Source of the DNA: CAVQXR01 sp963717955
GTDB lineage: Bacteria; Actinomycetota; Thermoleophilia; Gaiellales; Gaiellaceae
DNA length: 64,000 nucleotides
Direction of reading: 5' to 3'
Assembly (NCBI GenBank): GCA_963717955.1
Contig: CAVQXR010000003.1
Coordinates: 1 to 64,000, forward strand
In this document: positions 37,142 to 44,429 of the stretch, in pieces
Layout of the letters: every line of letters begins with the position of its first letter
Numbering within the stretch: the stretch's first letter is position 1
Program-made: the position numbers and the translations under genes
Notes under the pieces: generated by a model
The model's database searches: none
Told to the model about the DNA's origin: nothing
Seen by the model: the letters and a program-made list of their open reading frames with translations, nothing else

Positions 37142-38403
37142 AGCTTCCAGACGCTCGGGCTCACAGCACCGTTCGTGCCCGTCGCGTTCCGGAAATCGAC
37201 GAGCAGGCGCGCCCGCGACACGAGATCCTGGTGGTCGATCCCGGAGTGGGCCGTGACGATCACGACGCAGTCGGCCTCCTCGACGGCGCCGTCGAGGTGA
37301 ACCGAACGGAGGCCGTGCTCCTCGAGCCTCGGCACGTGCGCGTCGGTGTAGGAGACCTCGGCCCCGCCCGCGACGAGGAGCTCGATCAGCTTCAGAGCCG
37401 GAGACTCGCGCACGTCGGCGACGTCGGCCTTGTAGGCGATGCCGACGAGATGAATGCGGCTGCCGCGGACGGCACGCTCGTGGGAGTTCAGCGCCCGCAC
37501 GATCTTCTCGAGGCAGAAGAACGGCATGTTCTCGTTCACCTTGCCGGCGAGCTCGATGAACTCGGTGTAGAAGTCGACCTCGCGCGCCTTCCAGGAGAGG
37601 TAGAACGGGTCGACCGGAAGGCAGTGGCCGCCGAGGCCCGGGCCGGGCTCGAAGCTCATGAACCCGAACGGCTTCGTGGCGGCTGCCTCGACGACCTCCC
37701 ACACGTCGATCCCGAGCCGGTCGCACAGCTGCGCGAGCTCGTTGACGAGCGCGATGTTCACCGAGCGAAAGATGTTCTCGAGCAGCTTCACGAGCTCGGC
37801 CGTGTCGGGCGACGAGACGGGGAGCACCGTGTCGATCGCGCGCCGGTAGAAGGCGACGGCGCGCTCGGAGCACGCGGGCGTGACCCCACCGACCACCTTG
37901 GGCGTGTTCTTCGGCGTCCAGTCCGTGCGGCCGGGATCGACCCGCTCGGGGCTGAACGCGAGGAAGAAGTCCTCGCCGACGTGCAGCCCACTCGTCTCGA
38001 GGATCGGAAGCAGCTCCTCGCGCGTCGTCCCCGGGTACGTGGTCGACTCGAGCACGACGAGCTGACCCTTGCGAAGCCGCCCGCTGAGATCCCGTGTGGC
38101 GCCGAGGACGATCGAGAGGTCAGGCTCGCGGTTGCGGGTGAGCGGCGTGGGGAGCGTGATCAGCACCGTGTCGGTCTCCCGGACGGCGTCGTAGTCGGCC
38201 GTCGCGGTGACGGCCCCGGTCGCGACGAGCGGCGCGAGCCGCTCGGACGGGACGTCCTCGATGTAGCTCTCGCCGTGGTTGAGCCGCTCGACCCGTGACA
38301 CGTCCACGTCGACGAGCACCGTCCCGACGCCGGCTTCGGCGAAGACCTGGGCGAGCGGCAGGCCGACGTAGCCGGCGCCGATGATCGCGAGCTCCCTCTT
38401 CAC
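37138..38403 (-). CDS. nucleotide-sugar dehydrogenase (UDP-N-acetylhexosamine 6-dehydrogenase type, WbpA/WecC-like)
   Basis: UDP-sugar 6-dehydrogenase, intact, 421 residues, oxidising UDP-GlcNAc or UDP-ManNAc to the uronic acid in two NAD-dependent steps. Motifs: LAIIGAGYVGLPLAQVFAEA, VLESTTYPGTTREELLPILE, FFLAFSPERVDPGRTDWT, KLLENIFRSVNIALVNELAQ and the catalytic cysteine in GPGLGGHCLPVDPFYLSWKA, then GIAYKADVADVRESPALKLI. SPERVDPG and NIFRSVNIAL fit WbpA/WecC more than UDP-glucose dehydrogenase. Starts 38403, overlapping the epimerase stop (ATGA). Confidence 0.9.
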   Translation of the reverse strand: MKRELAIIGAGYVGLPLAQVFAEAGVGTVLVDVDVSRVERLNHGESYIEDVPSERLAPLVATGAVTATADYDAVRETDTVLITLPTPLTRNREPDLSIVLGATRDLSGRLRKGQLVVLESTTYPGTTREELLPILETSGLHVGEDFFLAFSPERVDPGRTDWTPKNTPKVVGGVTPACSERAVAFYRRAIDTVLPVSSPDTAELVKLLENIFRSVNIALVNELAQLCDRLGIDVWEVVEAAATKPFGFMSFEPGPGLGGHCLPVDPFYLSWKAREVDFYTEFIELAGKVNENMPFFCLEKIVRALNSHERAVRGSRIHLVGIAYKADVADVRESPALKLIELLVAGGAEVSYTDAHVPRLEEHGLRSVHLDGAVEEADCVVIVTAHSGIDHQDLVSRARLLVDFRNATGTNGAVSPSVWKL

Positions 38404-39461
38404 GGCCGGGTCATCGTACAGAGGAGCTCGGCAATCCTTTCCGCCGCGTGGCCGTCACCGTAGAGCGGCGGATGGGTGAGCCCGGGCCCCGCGTCCGCGA
38501 CGGCGCGCACGATCGCGTCGGGGTCGTCGCCCACCAGCCGGTTCCAGCCGGTCTCCAGCGTCTCGACCCACTCGCTCGTCGTCCGCAGGGTCACGCACGG
38601 CACCTCGTACCAGTACGCCTCCTTCTGTACGCCACCGGAGTCCGTGAGGACGAGCCGGGCCTGCGAGGCGAGCGCGGCGAAGTCGACGTAGCCCGCGGGC
38701 GGGATCGTCCGCACGTGCGGCCCGAGGCGTAGGCCCGTCTCGGCAAGGGCCCGGGTCGCTCCGGGATGCGCCGGGAACACGACCGGCTCGGCGAGAGCGT
38801 TGACCGCCGAGACGATGCGCGCGAGCGGGCCTGGACGCATGTTGGCCTCGCGGTGCAGCGTCAGCACGAGGTAGCGGCCGGGCTCGACACCCACGTCGGC
38901 GAGGGCGGTGGAGCGCTCGCGCGCCAGCGGGGCGAGCCTGACGTTGACGTCCAGCATGACGTCGCCGACGACGTGGGCTCCCTCGGTCACCGCCTCGCTA
39001 CGGAGGTTCTCGACAGCGATCTCGTTCGGGCAGAAGAGCAGCGTCGAGAGGCGGTCGACGAGGATCCGGTTCAGCTCCTCGGGCATCGTCCGGTCGAACG
39101 AGCGGAGCCCCGCCTCGACGTGGGCGACGGGAGTGCCGAGCTTCGCGGCGGCGAGCCCGCCGGCGAGCGTCGAGTTCGTGTCGCCGTAGACGAGCACCAC
39201 GCCGGGCTCTATCTCGAGCACGGCGCGCTCGATGCCCGGCAGCATCCGGGCGGTCTGCTCCGCGTGGGTGCCCGAGCCGACCCCGAGGTGGTAGGCGGGC
39301 TCTGCGAGCTCGAGCTCAGCGAAGAAGATTGCGGACAGCTTCGGGTCGTAGTGCTGGCCCGTGTGCAGCACGATCTCCTCGGCCCGCCCCCGCAGCGCGG
39401 ACGAGACCGGGCCGGACTTGATGAACTGCGGGCGATTGCCGACGACGGAGAGGATCCGCAC
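38400..39461 (-). CDS. UDP-N-acetylglucosamine 2-epimerase (WecB/WbpI-like)
   Basis: Non-hydrolysing UDP-sugar 2-epimerase, intact, 353 residues: MRILSVVGNRPQFIKSGPVS, EIVLHTGQHYDPKLSAIFF, VLVYGDTNSTLAGGLAAAKL, VAHVEAGLRSFDRTMPEELN (E-A-G-L-R and PEE-N motifs), YLVLTLHREANMR and LVLTDSGGVQKEAYWYEVPC. It may act on UDP-GlcNAc or on the diacetamido-uronic acid later in the pathway (WbpI role); sequence does not decide. First gene of the four-gene operon, divergent from tRNA-Lys. Confidence 0.9.
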   Translation of the reverse strand: MRILSVVGNRPQFIKSGPVSSALRGRAEEIVLHTGQHYDPKLSAIFFAELELAEPAYHLGVGSGTHAEQTARMLPGIERAVLEIEPGVVLVYGDTNSTLAGGLAAAKLGTPVAHVEAGLRSFDRTMPEELNRILVDRLSTLLFCPNEIAVENLRSEAVTEGAHVVGDVMLDVNVRLAPLARERSTALADVGVEPGRYLVLTLHREANMRPGPLARIVSAVNALAEPVVFPAHPGATRALAETGLRLGPHVRTIPPAGYVDFAALASQARLVLTDSGGVQKEAYWYEVPCVTLRTTSEWVETLETGWNRLVGDDPDAIVRAVADAGPGLTHPPLYGDGHAAERIAELLCTMTRP

Positions 39462-39507
39462 GGGCGGAGGTTAGCCGTCAGGCGGTCTGGGACCGCCGGC
39501 CCGGGGC

Positions 39508-39513
39508 TATACT
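39508..39513 (+). promoter_or_regulatory. -10 box of tRNA-Lys promoter (candidate)
   Basis: TATACT, 10 bases before the first tRNA base. No good -35 is visible at the 16-18 bp distance, so the assignment rests on position and -10 quality only. Confidence 0.45.
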
Positions 39514-39523
39514 GGGCCGCCCC

Positions 39524-39596
39524 GGGCCGTTAGCTCAGCTGGTAGAGCAGGGGACTCTTAATCCCAAGGTCGCAGGTTCGAATCCTGCACGGCCCA
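39524..39596 (+). tRNA. tRNA-Lys (anticodon CTT)
   Basis: Complete cloverleaf. Acceptor GGGCCGT pairs with ACGGCCC plus discriminator A at 39596. The D-arm is GCTC with GAGC. The anticodon loop CTCTTAA has anticodon CTT at 39557-39559. The T-arm is GCAGG-TTCGAAT-CCTGC. CCA is not encoded (CCCA then TTGG follows). Length is 73 nt. It is preceded by TATACT. No integrase or repeated 3' end is seen beside it. Confidence 0.97.
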
Positions 39597-39840
39597 TTGG
39601 CCGCCATTCGGAAGGAAGCTCGGCAAGCAGCCGCGCAAGTTAGGAGGCGCGTTACTTAGGGTCGCGACCTTGGGATTCGTAGTTCCCTTCGCTGTGGCCG
39701 GGCCGCATGGCTAGTGGGGTTGCACGGGGTGAGGACACGCCGGGTGCTGGCCTGTAGGCCGCCAACAGTACGATATCGGGGCGAGGTGAAGCGCGCGCAG
39801 TGTCCACGGGTGTTGGCACTTGCAAAGGGGGAAGAGTCGA

Positions 39841-40203
39841 ATGGCGACCTATCAGAACATCGCCGATTGGCACGGCAAGGATCTGATCGACAGCTTCGGG
39901 GAGAAGATCGGCAAGCTCCAAGACGTCTACGTCGACGTCGAGACCGACGAGCCGATGTTTGCCACCGTCAAGGAGGGCTTCGTCCGCCGCCGTCACCTCA
40001 CGTTCGTGCCGCTGGCCAGGGTCAGCCTCGGACCCGACTCCCTGCAGGTGCCGGTCTCCAGGGAGCAGGTCAGGAACGCCCCGAACATCGAGCCGCACGG
40101 GGACGAGCTCTCCCAGGCCGACGAGTCCACCCTCTACCACCACTACCAGCTCAACTACACGCCGCCGAACACGGAGAGCGGTCGCCGGCTCGCTCGCCGC
40201 TGA
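39841..40203 (+). CDS. PRC-barrel domain protein, possible frameshifted C-terminal tail to 40462
   Basis: Small protein with an N-terminal PRC-barrel, 120 residues to the first stop: IADWHGKDLIDSFGEKIGKL, QDVYVDVETDEPMFATVKEG and RRRHLTFVPLARVSLGPDSL. Then a loop region and YHHYQLNYTPPNTESGRRLA. Start ATG 39841 has AAGGGGGAAGAG upstream. The neighbouring frame stays open beyond the stop and reads ADERLPIPEDRGSPRPEPEV with a Pro/Glu/Ala-rich tail ending at 40462, just before a hairpin terminator. This suggests either a longer native protein with an indel near 40195 or an untranslated relic. PRC-barrel proteins bind RNA or membrane/photosynthetic partners; role here unknown. Confidence 0.75.
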   Translation: MATYQNIADWHGKDLIDSFGEKIGKLQDVYVDVETDEPMFATVKEGFVRRRHLTFVPLARVSLGPDSLQVPVSREQVRNAPNIEPHGDELSQADESTLYHHYQLNYTPPNTESGRRLARR

Positions 40204-40472
40204 TGAGCGGCTGCCAATTCCGGAGGATCGCGGTTCGCCGCGTCCCGAGCCGGAGGTGACAACCGAAGTGCCAGAGTCCGAGAGGACACGCAGCAAGCAG
40301 GCCCCAGCCGCCTCCCGAGGGAAAGCGAAACCGCCTGAGGCAGCGCCAGCAGAAGCCGTTTCGGCGCCCGAGACGGGCGAACTGCTTGATACGGGACCGA
40401 AGGTCGAAGAGCTCGAGGAGCAGAAGCGCCGATTCACCGACGAGGGCGGCACGCTCGCCTGACGCCACGAGC

Positions 40473-40492
40473 GTCGCCCCCAGCGGGGCGAC
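40473..40492. terminator. 8-bp GC hairpin after PRC-barrel gene
   Basis: GTCGCCCC-CAGC-GGGGCGAC, 11 bp after the stop of the open tail frame (40462). No T-tract. Its place supports transcription of the tail region. It lies between convergent genes. Confidence 0.6.
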
Positions 40493-40641
40493 CTCCGCCC
40501 CCGGCGCCAGGCGGGTAGATGGCGTCACCCACAGGCGGCACACTCGACGAGTGATGTTCCTGCCCTGATGACCAGGCTGCCTGCGGGGTCCGACATTGGC
40601 CGAGCGGAGCTACCCGAGCTAACCAAGCCGTCGAACGCGCG

Positions 40642-41403
40642 TTACGCAACCCCACTTGCGCGCCGTGGCGTCCTCTGTCGGTGGAACTGGCGAGCGCGAG
40701 GCCAGCTGTGCCGCAACGTCCCGTCGTGCAGCGCGGGCGGGAAACCGGCGGCGACTGCCTCGGCGGCCTGCCGCCAGAGGCGCAGGATCTCGAGGCGCAG
40801 GATCTCGGCCGCCTCCTTGTAGCCGCTCCCGTTGCACGGGATTCCTGTGAAGCTCATCGGCGGGCCCCAAACGACGCAGCAGGCGCGGCGGTTCTTGCGC
40901 GACCAGCCGAAGGTTTCGACGCCGGCCGGGATCACGGGCACGCCTTCTCTCATCGCGATCATGGGCGCGCCGGAGCGCACCTCACCCGGGTAGCCGAAGC
41001 GCTGACGCGTGCCCTCGGCAAAGACCCCGACCACGTGTCCCTCCCGAACGAGTTCGCGCGCCCTGCGCAGCCCGTTCCGATCGGGTTCGCCTCGGCGGAC
41101 AGGAAAGCCGCCCGTCCATGTGAGTGCCTCCCCCACGATCGGGATCTGGAGAATCTCGTGCTTTGCCATGTAGAAGATCGCCCGATTGGAGAAGGAGCCG
41201 ATGAGCAGCGGATCGATCGCAGAGAGATGATTGACGGCCAGAACGGCCCCCCCGGTCTGTGGCAGGCGGTCGAGCCCGTAGGAGTACGAGCCGGGTGCCA
41301 GCCACCTCGTCGTGATCGGGACGACGTTGAAGCGCATGAAGACCCAGCCCTTCTCGACGTCCGCCCCCCACAGCCACGGGACGCCGAGGCGGGTCAGGAG
41401 CAC
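40642..41403 (-). CDS. 1-acyl-sn-glycerol-3-phosphate acyltransferase (PlsC-like)
   Basis: Membrane-associated acyltransferase of phospholipid synthesis, 253 residues. Motifs: VLAVNHLSAIDPLLIGSFSN (NHxxxxD), IPIVGEALTWTGGFPVRRGE, VGVFAEGTRQRFGYPGEVRS (block III EGTR) and GVPVIPAGVETFGW (block IV). The start MLLTRLGVPWLWGADVEKGW at 41403 is plausible. The last 45 residues (LWRQAAEAVAAGFPPALHDG and onward) look less conserved and may run past the native end. It follows fabF by 132 bp on the same strand, an acyl-chain context that fits. Confidence 0.85.
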   Translation of the reverse strand: MLLTRLGVPWLWGADVEKGWVFMRFNVVPITTRWLAPGSYSYGLDRLPQTGGAVLAVNHLSAIDPLLIGSFSNRAIFYMAKHEILQIPIVGEALTWTGGFPVRRGEPDRNGLRRARELVREGHVVGVFAEGTRQRFGYPGEVRSGAPMIAMREGVPVIPAGVETFGWSRKNRRACCVVWGPPMSFTGIPCNGSGYKEAAEILRLEILRLWRQAAEAVAAGFPPALHDGTLRHSWPRARQFHRQRTPRRASGVA

Positions 41404-41535
41404 CGAGACACTCCCCGGCCAGGCTCGTTGGGTACACGGGCGGACACGTGCCGGCTGCTTCTCAAGGAGGGCGGCCGGCAGGAGGGGCGTTCTCGCAAGA
41501 GCGGGCCCACCGCGCTCGCCCCGGGTCCGGCCGGG

Positions 41536-42765
<1,230 letters not shown>

Positions 42766-42823
42766 ACTTCCCTCGAGACTTTGGCGAACGAGTCTGCTCG
42801 CCGGATCATAGAGGTGGGATCGC

Positions 42824-43010
42824 GGCGAGCAGGAAGTTGGAAGGGAGGTGGTTGAACACCATGGTGTTGAGCAGTCCGATGCGGCCGGCGAGGCGAACGG
42901 CGACCTGGAAGGAGCCAACCTGCAGGAAGCCGATCGCGAAGAAGACGATCCCGAGCGTCGCGGTTGACGGGCCCCATCTCTTGGTGAACCAGTACGCAAC
43001 CGCGCTTGAG
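42824..43010 (-). pseudogene. MFS transporter fragment, duplicate of part of the gene at 54538-55722
   Basis: Minus strand reads YWFTKRWGPSTATLGIVFFA, IGFLQVGSFQVAVRLAGRIG and LLNTMVFNHLPSNFLLAAIP, then stops. The same segment occurs inside the complete MFS gene (about 54848-55030) with high DNA similarity by eye, for example GAGCAGGA-GTTGGA-GGGAGGTGG and GAAGCCGATCGCGAAGAAGA. Only about 62 residues remain, with no start. It borders fabF upstream sequence. The rest of 42766-43380 has no intact gene. Confidence 0.75.
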
Positions 43011-43059
43011 GTATCCGACCGGAGCGCCGCTTCCTCCTGGATCGGCGATCCCGGGCGCC

Positions 43060-43326
43060 GACCAGGGCTGGCGATCCTGATCTACGGCGGGTACCGAGAC
43101 GCATTCTCAAGGGCGAGCGGTGGGCGATCTCCCCGCTGGACAGCCTTAGCAGCCAGATCCGGGGCCTGACGCTGCGTCGCCAGGACGTCTATGCCCGGGC
43201 GCAAGCGCACCAGCACGGCGGCCAACTAATCCCATTATCGCTCTGCGAGGAGCTGGCCGAGAACGGATCACAACTGCGCATCGCTCTCGATCGCTACACG
43301 GAAGAGCAAGGGCCACCGCCGGGCTG
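43060..43326 (+). pseudogene. unrecognised C-terminal ORF fragment
   Basis: A frame open from about 43060 to the TGA at 43324-43326 reads ILKGERWAISPLDSLSSQIR, GLTLRRQDVYARAQAHQHGG and QLIPLSLCEELAENGSQLRI, ending with a Gln/Pro-rich tail. Amino-acid usage looks like protein, but there is no start codon or ribosome site and I do not recognise the family. It is probably the 3' end of a lost gene, given remnants on both sides. Confidence 0.35.
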
Positions 43327-43380
43327 ATTCGTGCGCGAGCGCGGGCCAAGTGCAGGAAAGCCGAGGCGGCTCTCACGCCA

Positions 43381-43707
43381 GTGCTCCGCCGCAGCTTGCG
43401 GGCCGACGCGATCCGGAGGGATGTCCTTCGTGTCGGGGAGACGGAGGCTGTGCCCGCCGTTGGCGTTGCCCGCCACTACGAGCGATCGTCTCTGCGTTCG
43501 GATTTGATCGCCGGAGCGATCGTGGCCGTAGTCGCGGTGCCGTCGTCGCTCGCGATGGGCGAGCTCGCTGGGCTGCCGGTGGTGTTCGGTCTCTATGCGA
43601 CCTCCTTGCCGCTGGTGGGGTATGCGATCTTCGGGTCTTCGAGACACCTCGTTGTCGGGCCCGACGCGATGGCGAGCGGAACGGGGAGCCCGGTCACTGC
43701 CAGTTGA
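43381..43707 (+). pseudogene. SulP-family anion permease, N-terminal fragment
   Basis: Frame with SLRSDLIAGAIVAVVAVPSS, LAMGELAGLPVVFGLYATSL and PLVGYAIFGSSRHLVVGPDA: the start of SulP sulfate/bicarbonate permeases (first two to three membrane helices and the signature GLP--GLY). It ends about 110 residues in, where a normal SulP has about 500-570, and the following DNA is the antisense of the ferredoxin-cyclase gene. So this is a truncated remnant, not a frameshifted whole gene. Confidence 0.75.
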
Positions 43708-44428
43708 TCGAGACGATCTGCATCGGCTCCGCGATGCCCTTCAGGGTCACCGTGCGCGGCTCCGAGATCGACGGGTGATCGGCGGCGGTCTCCTTGCTCG
43801 CGAGGATCTCGCCGCCCTCGCCGAGGGCGGCGATGCGGGCGGCCTCGTGGACGCCCTTGCCTCGGAAGTTGCGGTCGATCTGGGTGGCGGGAGAAGCGTG
43901 CACGCCGATGCGCACCTGGGGCGCGAAGCCGTGTTCCTGGCGGTGCTCGGCCAGGCTGCGCTGGATCGCGACGGCACACTCGATCGCGGTTTCCGAGCTG
44001 TCGAAGCCGACGAAGAAGCCGTCTCCCGTGGAGATCACTTCCTCGCCTTGGTAAGTCACGAACTGCGACCTCAGCGCCTGGTCGTGCCAGCGCAGGAGCG
44101 TCTCCCAGGCTTCGTCCCCGATGGCCTCTATCAGGGTGGTGGATTTCACGATGTCCGTGAACATGAACGTCTTCACCACGCGGCGGGGCTCGGAGACGGC
44201 GCTGCCGCGCAGCTGCCAGGGCAGCAGGTCCTCCATCTCCTCGATGACGATCGCCTGGGTCGGGCAGGAGAGCACCGCCTGGCGGAGCTCCTCGTCGTCC
44301 ACGCTGGTGATGTCCACGAGCGCAACCTTCTGCAGCTCGCCGGGTAGCCAGTCGAACGCCGTGGGCGCAATCGCGACGCAATTGCCCGCACCGATACAAC
44401 GATGGCGGTCGATCCGCACCTGGAACAT
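43694..44428 (-). CDS. ferredoxin-class III nucleotide cyclase fusion protein
   Basis: Intact 244-residue fusion. Residues 1-66 are a small ferredoxin, FQVRIDRHRCIGAGNCVAIA, with Cys11, Cys17 and Cys55 (CIGAGNC and LSCPTQAI). Three Cys is the pattern of [3Fe-4S] or loosely bound [4Fe-4S] ferredoxins that serve P450s. Residues 84-244 are a class III adenylate/guanylate cyclase domain: TFMFTDIVKSTTLIEAIGDE (metal Asp92), YQGEEVISTGDGFFVGFDSS (metal Asp136) and GKGVHEAARIAALGEGGEIL. The Lys usually four residues before the second metal Asp (purine recognition) is Ile132, and the transition-state Asn position is His. Start 44428 lies 1 bp after the LuxR-type gene stop. A redox-controlled signalling enzyme is the inference; catalytic competence is uncertain. 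Confidence 0.85.
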   Translation of the reverse strand: MFQVRIDRHRCIGAGNCVAIAPTAFDWLPGELQKVALVDITSVDDEELRQAVLSCPTQAIVIEEMEDLLPWQLRGSAVSEPRRVVKTFMFTDIVKSTTLIEAIGDEAWETLLRWHDQALRSQFVTYQGEEVISTGDGFFVGFDSSETAIECAVAIQRSLAEHRQEHGFAPQVRIGVHASPATQIDRNFRGKGVHEAARIAALGEGGEILASKETAADHPSISEPRTVTLKGIAEPMQIVSINWQ

Positions 44429-44429
44429 C

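Noticed and set aside
39481..39497. Short hairpin GGCGGTC-TGG-GACCGCC before tRNA-Lys
   Set aside because: Only 7 bp, between divergent transcription units where no terminator is expected; no partner repeats seen.
39524..39840. tRNA-Lys as an integration site for a mobile element
   Set aside because: No integrase gene and no repeat of the tRNA 3' end in the window; downstream genes are ordinary.
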